This document shows positions 33,257-40,817 of a stretch of 64,000 nucleotides of DNA, one piece after another. The position numbers and the translations under genes were made by a program. The notes beneath the pieces were generated by a model that worked only from the letters and a program-made list of their open reading frames with translations, did not search any database and was not told the origin of the DNA. Each line of letters begins with the position of its first letter. The first letter of the stretch is position 1. The DNA is from Pseudomonas serbica. Lineage in GTDB: Bacteria > Pseudomonadota > Gammaproteobacteria > Pseudomonadales > Pseudomonadaceae. Location: positions 124,001-188,000 of the forward strand of contig NZ_JAQIYM010000014.1 of the NCBI RefSeq assembly GCF_028823535.1. The letters run 5' to 3'.

Positions 33257-34699
33257 TTAGATGCCCAGGCAGAGGTATTTGATTTCCAGGTAATCTTCGA
33301 TGCCGTACTTGGAGCCTTCACGGCCCAGGCCCGAGGCCTTGATGCCGCCGAATGGCGCGACTTCGTTGGAGATCAGCCCGGTGTTAACGCCGACCATGCC
33401 GTATTCCAGGGCTTCCGCCACACGGAACACACGACCCAGGTCGCGAGCATAGAAGTAAGAAGCCAAACCGAACTCGGTATCGTTGGACATCGCGATCACG
33501 TCGGCTTCATCTTTGAAGCGGAACAGTGGCGCCAATGGGCCGAAGGTTTCTTCCTTGGCCACGGCCGCGTTGTTCGGCACGTTGGTCAGGATGGTCGGCT
33601 CGAAGAAGTTGCCCTCCATCGATTTGCCGCCGGACAGCACGGTGGCGCCTTTGGCAACGGCGTCAGCGATGTGCTCTTGCACCTTGGCCACGGCTTTTTC
33701 GTCGATCAGCGGACCAGTGGTGGTGCCGTCTTCCAGACCGTTACCGATCTTCAGTTTGGCCACGGCCACTTTCAGCTTCTCGGCGAACGCGTCGTAGACC
33801 GAATCCTGGATGTACAGGCGGTTGGCGCAGACGCAGGTCTGGCCATTGTTGCGGTATTTGGAAATGATCGCGCCTTCGACGGCCTTATCCAGGTCCGCGT
33901 CGTCGAACACGATGAACGGCGCGTTGCCGCCCAGTTCCAGGGACACTTTCTTGATGTCCTTGGCGCATTCCGACATCAGTTGACGACCGATTTCGGTCGA
34001 ACCGGTGAAGGACAGCTTGCGCACGATCGGGTTGCTGGTCAGCTCGCTGCCGATGTCGCCGGCGCTGCCGGAAACAACGCTGAACACACCAGCCGGGATG
34101 CCGGCACGCTGGGCCAGTTCAGCCAGGGCGAACGCCGAGAATGGGGTTTGCGAAGCAGGCTTGAGCACCATGGTGCAACCGGCGGCCAGGGCCGGGCCGG
34201 CTTTACGGGTGATCATGGCCGCAGGGAAGTTCCACGGGGTAATGGCAGCGGTCACGCCGATTGGCTGCTTGATCACGATCAGGCGCTTGTCTGGCTGGTG
34301 GCCCGGAATCACGTCACCGTAGATGCGCTTGGCTTCTTCGGCGAACCACTCGATGAACGATGCGGCGTAAACGATCTCGCCCTTGGCTTCGGCCAATGGC
34401 TTGCCCTGCTCCAGGGTCATCAGGCGAGCGAGGTCGTCCTGGTTCTCGATGATCAGCTCGTACCAGCGACGCAGCTTGTTCGCACGTTCTTTGGCGGTCA
34501 GTGCACGCCAGGCCGGCAGCGCTTTGTCAGCGGCTTCAATTGCACGGCGGGTTTCGGCAGCGCCCATTTTCGGCACGGTGCCCAGAATTTCGCCCGTTGC
34601 CGGGTTGTTGACCTTGATCGTCTGACCATTGTCCGCATCAACCCAAGCGCCATCGATGAAGGCTTGCTGGCGGAACAACTGGGTGTCTTTAAGCTGCAT
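33257..34699 (-). CDS. gabD: NADP-dependent succinate-semialdehyde dehydrogenase GabD
   Basis: The 480-residue aldehyde dehydrogenase has catalytic Cys289 in NNGQTCVCANR, Glu255 in VSLELGGNAPF, the Rossmann loop FTGSTEIGRQL, and ITPWNFPAAMITRKAGPALAAGC. It oxidises succinate semialdehyde to succinate. The ATG at 34699 has AAGGAA upstream and gives the usual family length; a longer in-frame extension to 34807 has no support. It is first in the gabDT operon. An 18-base palindrome at 34855-34872 may be its operator. Confidence 0.95.
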   Translation of the reverse strand: MQLKDTQLFRQQAFIDGAWVDADNGQTIKVNNPATGEILGTVPKMGAAETRRAIEAADKALPAWRALTAKERANKLRRWYELIIENQDDLARLMTLEQGKPLAEAKGEIVYAASFIEWFAEEAKRIYGDVIPGHQPDKRLIVIKQPIGVTAAITPWNFPAAMITRKAGPALAAGCTMVLKPASQTPFSAFALAELAQRAGIPAGVFSVVSGSAGDIGSELTSNPIVRKLSFTGSTEIGRQLMSECAKDIKKVSLELGGNAPFIVFDDADLDKAVEGAIISKYRNNGQTCVCANRLYIQDSVYDAFAEKLKVAVAKLKIGNGLEDGTTTGPLIDEKAVAKVQEHIADAVAKGATVLSGGKSMEGNFFEPTILTNVPNNAAVAKEETFGPLAPLFRFKDEADVIAMSNDTEFGLASYFYARDLGRVFRVAEALEYGMVGVNTGLISNEVAPFGGIKASGLGREGSKYGIEDYLEIKYLCLGI

Positions 34700-35047
34700 G
34701 TCGGCTTTCCTTAACAGCACCGCGGCAGGCGCGGAGCAAATTATGATTGTAGAAAGGCGCCTCAGTAGGCTGCCGTCAGGGAAATCATTCACCGGGCTGA
34801 AGCACATAAATAGCGCACTGATTCAAATCGTGCGGTTCAGCACCCAGACAAGAGCGTTTGAAATCTCAAACGAATCCTAGGATCAAAGGGGGTAAAGGAC
34901 AATAGGGCGTTCGAAAAAAAGAACGAAAACCTCTTTTTTGCTTCATTTTTCTGATCAACGTAGCAAACGCAGGTTACGCTTTAAAAAAACACAGGCGATT
35001 CAGCAGCATGGACGCCTGCAATGCATATGAGTATCATGGCGCCCGCT
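34700..35047. other. Intergenic gabD promoter region
   Basis: No gene is seen. The stretch is AT-rich from about 34840 to 35035. It contains the palindrome CGTTTGAaatcTCAAACG (34855-34872) upstream of gabD and, at its right end, the presumed promoter of the tRNA gene. No sigma-54 -24/-12 pair was found. Confidence 0.5.
34855..34872. promoter_or_regulatory. 18-bp palindrome upstream of gabD
   Basis: CGTTTGA and TCAAACG are perfect 7-bp arms around AATC, about 155 bases upstream of the gabD start. It has the size of a dimeric repressor or activator site. The arms are in the opposite order to the PsrA consensus, so no regulator is assigned. Confidence 0.45.
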
Positions 35048-35124
35048 GCACCAGTAGCTCAGCTGGATAGAGTACTGCCCTCCGAAGGCAGGGGTCGTGG
35101 GTTCGAATCCCGCCTGGTGCACCA
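35048..35124 (+). tRNA. tRNA-Arg (anticodon CCG)
   Basis: A full cloverleaf can be drawn. The acceptor stem is GCACCAG (35048-35054) with CTGGTGC (35114-35120). The D arm lies in GCTCAGCTGGATAGAGT, and the anticodon stem CTGCC/GGCAG holds the loop CTCCGAA with anticodon CCG. The T arm is GTGGGTTCGAATCCCGC. Discriminator A and an encoded CCA end at 35124. It reads the CGG codon. A terminator follows; no integrase or attachment repeat is seen beside it. Confidence 0.96.
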
Positions 35125-35142
35125 TACATAGAATCGAGAAAG

Positions 35143-35174
35143 CCTCAGGCCGTTGGGTCTGGGGCTTTTTTGTG
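35143..35174 (+). terminator. Terminator of the tRNA-Arg transcript
   Basis: AGCCTCAGGCC and TCTGGGGCT form an imperfect stem followed by six T, about 20 bases after the tRNA CCA end. Confidence 0.8.
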
Positions 35175-35177
35175 GGT

Positions 35178-35204
35178 CAAAAAAACCGCCTAAGCGGTTT
35201 TTTC
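35178..35204. terminator. Bidirectional terminator after the acidic-protein gene
   Basis: AAAAAAACCGC, a CTAA loop and GCGGTTTTTT form a short perfect stem with A and T tracts on both sides. It ends the minus-strand sigma-factor operon at its last gene. Confidence 0.83.
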
Positions 35205-35412
35205 ATTCTGTGGTCCAGTCAAACTCGTCGTATTCATCATCCTCATCGTCCTCGAACTCTTCCTCTTCACGAACGTCTTCTTCCTCAGCATTACCCTCTT
35301 CCTGCTGACTCAGCAGAAAATCCTTACGGCTCTCGGTAATTGCCCGCCGTAATTCCTCGCCCTTTTCCGGGCAGTTGAGCATTTGGGCGATGCGGTCGAT
35401 TTTTTTTGTCAC
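35203..35412 (-). CDS. Small highly acidic conserved protein
   Basis: The 69-residue product has a helical first half (TKKIDRIAQMLNCPEKGEELRRAITESRKDFLLSQQ) and a second half made almost wholly of Glu and Asp (EEEDVREEEEFEDDEDDEYDEFDW). The GTG at 35412 has GGAG six to seven bases upstream and is preferred to a TTG at 35472. It is the last gene after the ECF sigma and anti-sigma-like genes, 80 bases downstream, and may be cotranscribed. No family was recognised; polyacidic tails often bind basic partners, which is only a guess here. Confidence 0.6.
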   Translation of the reverse strand: MTKKIDRIAQMLNCPEKGEELRRAITESRKDFLLSQQEEGNAEEEDVREEEEFEDDEDDEYDEFDWTTE

Positions 35413-35492
35413 GGCATCCTCCAACGCATCGACTATGGCCCGATAGTGCGCGCTTTCGGGCCTTGATGCCAAATCGTCGAGCGTCGGGTCGA

Positions 35493-36101
35493 TCAGTTTT
35501 TCTGCAGCTCCTTGAGTCGTGCGCTGAGGTTTTCGTCGGGAAAGCGTTTGTGCAGGTCGGCCAGCAGCTTATCGGCGGCTTGCGGGTGCCCGGTTTTTTC
35601 CAGGCGCAGCACTTCGCGCAATTGCTCGTCCAGGGATTTCACTGGGGCCGCGGCACGCTTGCTGGCTTTAGCTTCGTCCGCCATATCGGCGCTGAAGGAT
35701 TCTGCCTGGGCTGGGACCGCCGATTCCGCCATTGGCGCGGCGGGGGCGGAGAGCGCGCCGGCCGGGGCGTTGAGGGAACGGGCCAGCGCTGACGGCGCGG
35801 CTTCGGCTTCCTGTTTGGCAACCGGTGCCGCAGGCGCGAAGTCGTAGCTGGGCACTTGCTCTGGCGTGCGCTGGACCAGCGAGAGCATCAGTGCGATGCC
35901 GACGAGGCTGGCGAATGCCACTTGCCAGCGGGGTTGCTGGCAGGCGCGAAGCCAGCGTTGCCACAAGCCTGGCTTTGGCGCGGGCACCGCGCTACGCGCG
36001 GCGGCCAGGATCAAGGCGTCGAGATGCGCAGGGGGTTCGCCGGTGGCCTGCTCGCGGTAATGTTCGAGCGTTCGGTTCGGTGTGTGCTTGGCGTCAGTCA
36101 T
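35493..36101 (-). CDS. Putative anti-sigma factor, single-pass membrane protein
   Basis: The 202-residue protein has a cytoplasmic N-terminus (LEHYREQATGEPPAHLDALILAAARS), one transmembrane helix near residues 60-77 (WQVAFASLVGIALMLSLV), and an Ala/Pro-rich periplasmic part ending in a helical LDEQLREVLRLEKTGHPQAADKLLADLHKRFPDENL segment. Its start overlaps the ECF sigma gene by four bases, the usual arrangement of sigma and anti-sigma. No zinc-binding HxxxCxxC motif is present, so the anti-sigma role is inferred from context and topology. Confidence 0.65.
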   Translation of the reverse strand: MTDAKHTPNRTLEHYREQATGEPPAHLDALILAAARSAVPAPKPGLWQRWLRACQQPRWQVAFASLVGIALMLSLVQRTPEQVPSYDFAPAAPVAKQEAEAAPSALARSLNAPAGALSAPAAPMAESAVPAQAESFSADMADEAKASKRAAAPVKSLDEQLREVLRLEKTGHPQAADKLLADLHKRFPDENLSARLKELQKN

Positions 36102-36709
36102 GTCAGTACCTCCTCGGCCAGCAGCCGACGCAGTTTTTGCTGGGCGTAACGCAAGCGGCTCTTGACGGTTTCCAGCGGTGTTTCGGTGAGGGTGGCGATC
36201 TGCGGCAAATCGAGATCGCTGTAGGCGCGCAGCAGGAACACTTCGCGCTGGTCGGCGGGCAAGGCTTGCAGGGCGGCCTCAAGACGCTGGCTGTCACGGC
36301 TCAGGCTCAGCAGTTGCTCAGGATCGGTGGTGTCATCGGGCAGCGCATGGGCCTGTTCGTCGTAGCTGTCGTGCAACGGTTGATGGACGCCGTGTTTGCG
36401 CCAGTGATCGATCAAGCGGTTGCGGGCAATCTGGTAGAGCCAGGTACGAAAAGTCGCCCGACCGTGTGGCTGACTGCCGCTGCGGATCAGGCTCAGCCAG
36501 GTTTCCTGATAGACCTCCTCGGCAAGTTCCGCCCTGCCGCTCAACCCCAGCAGAAACCGGTACAAGCCCTGACGGTGGCGCGCGTACAGAATCTCGAACG
36601 CCGCGCCGTCGCCCTCGCGATAAAGGGCCAGTAGCGCTTCGTCGCTACTGGCCTCGGCGCTGCTTGCGGGCGCAAACAGCTGGCTGATGAACCCCTTCAA
36701 TCGGCTCAC
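36098..36709 (-). CDS. ECF-type RNA polymerase sigma factor
   Basis: The 203-residue protein has region 2 (DEALLALYREGDGAAFEILYARHRQGLYRFLLGLSG ... AEEVYQETWLSLIR ... FRTWLYQIARNRLIDHWRKH) and region 4 (LEAALQALPADQREVFLLRAYSDLDLPQIATLTETPLETVKSRLRYAQQKLRRLL), the two domains of group 4 sigma-70 factors. The start is GTG at 36709, overlapping the TAG of the vWA gene by one base. It overlaps the anti-sigma-like gene by four bases. It probably directs a small envelope-linked regulon; the target promoters are not identifiable. Confidence 0.9.
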   Translation of the reverse strand: MSRLKGFISQLFAPASSAEASSDEALLALYREGDGAAFEILYARHRQGLYRFLLGLSGRAELAEEVYQETWLSLIRSGSQPHGRATFRTWLYQIARNRLIDHWRKHGVHQPLHDSYDEQAHALPDDTTDPEQLLSLSRDSQRLEAALQALPADQREVFLLRAYSDLDLPQIATLTETPLETVKSRLRYAQQKLRRLLAEEVLT

Positions 36710-38421
36710 TATTCAATCCGTCGTTCAGTGGCGGTTGGATTCAACGCTGTGGTGGTGCGCAAACTCTGCGCCAGCTCTACCAGTTGCACAAACTCGCTGC
36801 GCAGGCCGAAGCGGTCATCACCCCGGGCGCCGCGGGCCAGCGCTTCGGTGTCCTTGAGGTTGAACTCGCCGGTGTAGCGTCCGTCCTTGAGCTGTTGGGA
36901 AAACGCCGCCACTGCCGCTGCAAAGCGCAGGTCATCGCTGGCCTTGGTGGCTGGGTCGTTAACGATCGGCCGTTCGATCAAGCGACTGTTCCCGCCTTCG
37001 GGCAACTGATATCGCACACGCAGCATCGCCAACTCGCCATGCTTTTCGGAACCCACTGCGCCCGATTGAGCGTAGCGCAGCGGCTCCAGCCAGCCCTTCT
37101 CGCCCTTGGGGACAATTTCGTACAGCGCAGTCACGGTATGTCCTGCACCAATTTCACCGGCATCGACCTTGTCATTGCTGAAATCCTCACGTTTCAACGC
37201 CCGGTTTTCATACCCCAGCAGTCGATATTCGCTGACGTGCGCGGGGTTGAATTCCACTTGCAGCTTGACGTTTTTCGCCACGACGGCAAGGGTCGAGCCG
37301 AGTTGATCCACCAGCACCTTGCGCGCCTCACGCAGGTTGTCGATGTAGGCGTAATTGCCATCGCCGGCATCGGCCAGTTGTTCCATCAGGTGTTCATTGT
37401 AGTTATCCACACCGAAACCCAGGGTGGTCAGGGATACGCCCGCTTTACGTTTATCCACAGCCATTTGCTTGAGGCTGTCGAAGTCGCTGACGCCGACGTT
37501 GAAGTCACCGTCAGTGGCCAGTAGGACGCGGTTGATGCCCTTGGGGATAAACGCCTGTTGCGCCTGTTGATAAGCCAGTTCGATGCCCGAGGCTCCGGCA
37601 GTGGAACCGCCCGCGGTCAGTTGATCGATGGCTGTACGAATCTTCGCCTTTTCCCGTCCGGAAGTGGGCTCCAGTACTACCCGTGATTCCCCGGCGTAGA
37701 CCACCAAGGACACCCGATCCTGATCGCGCAGTTGATCGACCAGCAATTTCAGGGTGCTTTTGACCAGCGGCAGGCCCTCGCGGCGATCCATCGAGCCGGA
37801 CACGTCCACCAGAAACACCAGGTTCGCCGGGGCCAGTTCCGCGAACGCGCGGTCCGAGGCCTTGATGCCGATGCGCAACAGGCGTGTATGCGGATTCCAG
37901 GGTGACGCTGCCAGCTCCGTGGTCACGCCGAAGGGCGAGCCATCGGCGGGCAAGGCGTAGTCATAAGGGAAGTAATTGACCATCTCCTCCAGCCGCACCG
38001 CCCCTTCCGGTGGCAGTCGCCCCTGGTTGAGCAGACGGCGGACGTTGGCGTAGGCGCCGGTATCGACGTCGGCGCTGAAGGTCGAGACCGGCGTTTGGGC
38101 GACGCTGTGGATCGGGTTGTCGGCCAGGGCCTGGTACTGCTCGCGCTGTTCGTCGCGATAGCCCTGTGGATAAGCCTCGCCCGCGGGCACTGGCGCGAAG
38201 CCCGCCATCGGTGCCGGCCTGACGCTGCGCTTGCTCATCGACGCATCGGCGTCGAGCCTTTCTTGCTGCACTAGCGGCTCGGCTTTCAACTCGGCCTGGG
38301 CCGGCGATGACACGGCGCCGGCATCGGGCTTGGACGACACACCGCAACCGGCAACGGCCAGTAACAGCCCGGCGGCGAAACCCTGGGCTACCGGACGAAG
38401 AACATGCAGAGGGAGGGACAT
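36709..38421 (-). CDS. von Willebrand factor A domain lipoprotein (DUF3520)
   Basis: The 570-residue protein has a lipobox (LAVAGC, Cys26), a Gln/Ala-rich linker, a vWFA N-terminal segment (TFSADVDTGAYANVRRLLNQG near 115-135), and a vWA domain with MIDAS DVSGSMD at 206-212. A C-terminal DUF3520 region (AAVAAFSQQLKDGRYTGEFNLKDTEAL) follows. Such proteins bind a divalent metal and partner proteins at the envelope. The ATG at 38421 has GAGG upstream and begins the signal peptide; an in-frame start at 38451 is less likely. It is the first gene of a four-gene operon with an ECF sigma factor, an unusual pairing. Confidence 0.87.
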   Translation of the reverse strand: MSLPLHVLRPVAQGFAAGLLLAVAGCGVSSKPDAGAVSSPAQAELKAEPLVQQERLDADASMSKRSVRPAPMAGFAPVPAGEAYPQGYRDEQREQYQALADNPIHSVAQTPVSTFSADVDTGAYANVRRLLNQGRLPPEGAVRLEEMVNYFPYDYALPADGSPFGVTTELAASPWNPHTRLLRIGIKASDRAFAELAPANLVFLVDVSGSMDRREGLPLVKSTLKLLVDQLRDQDRVSLVVYAGESRVVLEPTSGREKAKIRTAIDQLTAGGSTAGASGIELAYQQAQQAFIPKGINRVLLATDGDFNVGVSDFDSLKQMAVDKRKAGVSLTTLGFGVDNYNEHLMEQLADAGDGNYAYIDNLREARKVLVDQLGSTLAVVAKNVKLQVEFNPAHVSEYRLLGYENRALKREDFSNDKVDAGEIGAGHTVTALYEIVPKGEKGWLEPLRYAQSGAVGSEKHGELAMLRVRYQLPEGGNSRLIERPIVNDPATKASDDLRFAAAVAAFSQQLKDGRYTGEFNLKDTEALARGARGDDRFGLRSEFVQLVELAQSLRTTTALNPTATERRIE

Positions 38422-38507
38422 GGGGCTGACCTCAGGAGGAAATTGATCCATTCATCCTGTGAGACGGACAGCCCGGAGAGTTCGGGTTAACCCGCGCTAA
38501 AAATTCT

Positions 38508-39071
38508 TCAGCGGTGGTAGCGCCGTACCACGCTGCTGTTTCTCAGCACGTGACCTTTGATTTTTTCCAGCAACTGGGCGCGAGTGAGGCCGGCTGGCAG
38601 CGCATCCGGCGCGAGGTCCAGGGCGTAGAGCTGGATGATGTAATGATGCGCGCTGTCGCCAACCGGTGGGCAAGGACCGACGTACCCCGTCGTGCCTTTG
38701 CTGTTGGTGCCACCCACGCCCTCGAGCGCGGATTTGGCGCCGACACCCGCCGCAATCTGGTGAGTGCCGGCCTTGATGCCGTAGTGCACCCAATGGTCGA
38801 CACCCTGGCCTTTCTGGCCATCCGGATCGTGCATGACGATGGCGTAGCTGAGCGTGCCTGCCGGACCAGCGTTCCAGTTCAGTGCTGGCGAGACATTGTG
38901 CCCACCGCAACCCTGGGCATCGCTGGCGGCGGCCGACGTGAACAGTCGGTCATCCGAGACGCCCGGGATGTTCAGGGTGAAACGCTCCTGGGCCGCCTGC
39001 GCCGGAAATTGCACGCAAAGGACGACTGTTACGGCCGCTAGCCAAGGGGTCAGAGAGGTCAATCGGGTCAT
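38508..39071 (-). CDS. Periplasmic YbhB/YbcL-family (PEBP) protein
   Basis: The 187-residue protein has a signal peptide ending at FPAQAA and the PEBP fold signatures: SPALNWNAGPAGTLSYAIVMHDPDG, VDHWVHYGI, TGYVGPCPPVGDSAHHYIIQLYAL. The DPDG and GPCPP...HHY motifs line the ligand pocket of this Raf-kinase-inhibitor-like family. The bacterial role is unknown. It stands alone on the minus strand, divergent from the Rieske/FAD reductase. Confidence 0.86.
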   Translation of the reverse strand: MTRLTSLTPWLAAVTVVLCVQFPAQAAQERFTLNIPGVSDDRLFTSAAASDAQGCGGHNVSPALNWNAGPAGTLSYAIVMHDPDGQKGQGVDHWVHYGIKAGTHQIAAGVGAKSALEGVGGTNSKGTTGYVGPCPPVGDSAHHYIIQLYALDLAPDALPAGLTRAQLLEKIKGHVLRNSSVVRRYHR

Positions 39072-39212
39072 ACCGGGAGCACCTAGTGCGGGGTGGGGCC
39101 GTGGTCGGCGAGCAGACTATAGCCGGACCGTTCACGCGGTGGCAGTGGGAATTGGATGAACCTCGCGTTAAGCGCCAGACTCATAACTGAAACGCCTGTC
39201 TGGAGAGCGATC

Positions 39213-40733
39213 ATGACCCTGCATCGCGTTGCTCGTGTCGACGATATACCCGAAGACCGTGGCCTGGAAGTCAGTGTCCAGGACAGCAAGATCCTCCTGC
39301 TGAAAGTCGGCGATCAAGTGCGCGCCTATCAAGGCGAATGCCCCCACGCCGGAGCGCCCCTGGCCGAAGGCGCGCTGTGCCATGGGCGGCTGACCTGTCC
39401 GTGGCACAAGGCGCAGTTTCGGATCGAGGACGGTGGGTTGTGTGAACCTCCCGCCCTGGACAGCCTCAAGCGCTATCCGCTTGAAGTGCGGGACGGAGAA
39501 GTCTGGGTGGGCGATCAGCCGCTGCGGGATGCCCATACGCCACCGGCCGATGACGAGCGCACCTTTGTGATCGTCGGTGCCGGCGCTGCTGGCACGGCGG
39601 CGGCATCGGCGCTGCGTGAGAAAGGTTTTGGAGGCCGAGTGCTGCTGATCGACCGCGAAACAGCGGGCTATGACCGCACGGTGCTGAGCAAATTCGTGAT
39701 CGCCGGGCAAACCCCACCGGACGAAGTCCCGGCCCTGCGCGATGAAGCGTTCTATCGCGAGCAACGTATCGAACGGATCAACGCGCAAGTGACGAGCCTG
39801 GACGCTGAAAACCGGGTATTGCAGTTGGCCAACGGCCAGTCACTCGAATATGACGCCGCGTTGCTGGCAACGGGAGGCAGCCCCAAGCCCCTGGAGCTAC
39901 CCGGCGCCGAACTTGCGCAGGTATTCGTATTACGCTCCAGGGATCATGCCCGGCAGATTCTGGACAGCGCCAAACCCGGTCAGCGCGCGGTGATCATTGG
40001 CGACAGCTTCATCGCCATGGAGTCCGCTTCATCGCTGCGCCAATACGGTCTGGACGTCACGGTCCTGGCCCGGCAACCGGTGCCTTTCGCCAAACAGTTC
40101 GGCGAGACGGTGGGCAAGGCGATTCTCGCCCTGCACCAGGCCAACGGCGTGGTGTACCGCACGGCGGGCGAGGCAGTGCAGATAGAAGGAACGACGCGAG
40201 TCGAAGCGGTACGCCTGGATAATGATCAGCGTCTAGCGGCAGACCTGGTACTGGTCGGAATTGGTGTCACCCCGGCGACCTCGGCGTTTGCCGATCTGCC
40301 GAAGGAAAAGGACCAGTCGCTGCTGGTCGATGGCGGGATGCGCGTAGCCGATGGCCTTTGGGCTGCTGGTGATATCGCCACTTTCCCGCTCAACGGTCAT
40401 CCGCAACGCATCGAACACTGGCGCCTAGCCCAACAGCAGGCACGGATTGCCGCGGCGAATATGCTCGGTGGCGATGAGCATTACCTCGACGTACCGTATT
40501 TCTGGACCTGGCACTTTGGCAAGAACTACGACTACCTCGGCCACGTCGAAGCGTGGGATGAAGTGGAGTTCAAAGGTGATCCATTCAATCCGCCCTTCAT
40601 CGGTCTGTTCGGTAAAAACGGCGTGGTGATGGCGGCCGTGGCCTGTGACGAAGAGCGCACGATGGCAATGCTTGCCGAACGAATGAAACAGCCGTTACCT
40701 GTGGACGAAGCATGGCGGTTGATTCGCGGTTGA
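39213..40733 (+). CDS. Rieske [2Fe-2S] / FAD-NAD(P) oxidoreductase fusion (AIFM3-like)
   Basis: The 506-residue protein joins an N-terminal Rieske ferredoxin domain to a pyridine-nucleotide disulfide oxidoreductase-type reductase. The Rieske ligands are C43-x-H45 and C62-x-x-H65. The FAD loop is GAGAAG at 122-127, and the NAD loop lies in VIIGDSFIAMESASSL near residue 262. The second FAD motif is DGLWAAGDIATF. This layout is that of AIFM3/NirD-like ferredoxin reductases. The electron acceptor is unknown. The ATG at 39213 has GGAG upstream; a longer in-frame start at 39156 would precede the Rieske fold and is unlikely. Confidence 0.87.
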   Translation: MTLHRVARVDDIPEDRGLEVSVQDSKILLLKVGDQVRAYQGECPHAGAPLAEGALCHGRLTCPWHKAQFRIEDGGLCEPPALDSLKRYPLEVRDGEVWVGDQPLRDAHTPPADDERTFVIVGAGAAGTAAASALREKGFGGRVLLIDRETAGYDRTVLSKFVIAGQTPPDEVPALRDEAFYREQRIERINAQVTSLDAENRVLQLANGQSLEYDAALLATGGSPKPLELPGAELAQVFVLRSRDHARQILDSAKPGQRAVIIGDSFIAMESASSLRQYGLDVTVLARQPVPFAKQFGETVGKAILALHQANGVVYRTAGEAVQIEGTTRVEAVRLDNDQRLAADLVLVGIGVTPATSAFADLPKEKDQSLLVDGGMRVADGLWAAGDIATFPLNGHPQRIEHWRLAQQQARIAAANMLGGDEHYLDVPYFWTWHFGKNYDYLGHVEAWDEVEFKGDPFNPPFIGLFGKNGVVMAAVACDEERTMAMLAERMKQPLPVDEAWRLIRG

Positions 40734-40740
40734 AACGGAC

Positions 40741-40810
40741 CCGTAGGAGCCCGGCTCGCCGTCGAAGGCGATTTCAAAGACGCCTTCGCCGGCAAGCCGG
40801 GCTCCTACAG
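40741..40810. repeat. REP pair, divergent copy
   Basis: CCGTAGGAGCCCGGCTCGCCG at 40741 is mirrored by CGGCAAGCCGGGCTCCTACAG to 40810. The palindrome core has changed from CTGGC to CCGGC on both sides, suggesting compensating changes that keep the stem. Confidence 0.8.
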
Positions 40811-40817
40811 GGGACGG

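Noticed and set aside
35048..35124. tRNA-Arg as a genomic-island attachment site
   Set aside because: No integrase, no repeated tRNA 3' end and no composition change were seen on either side.
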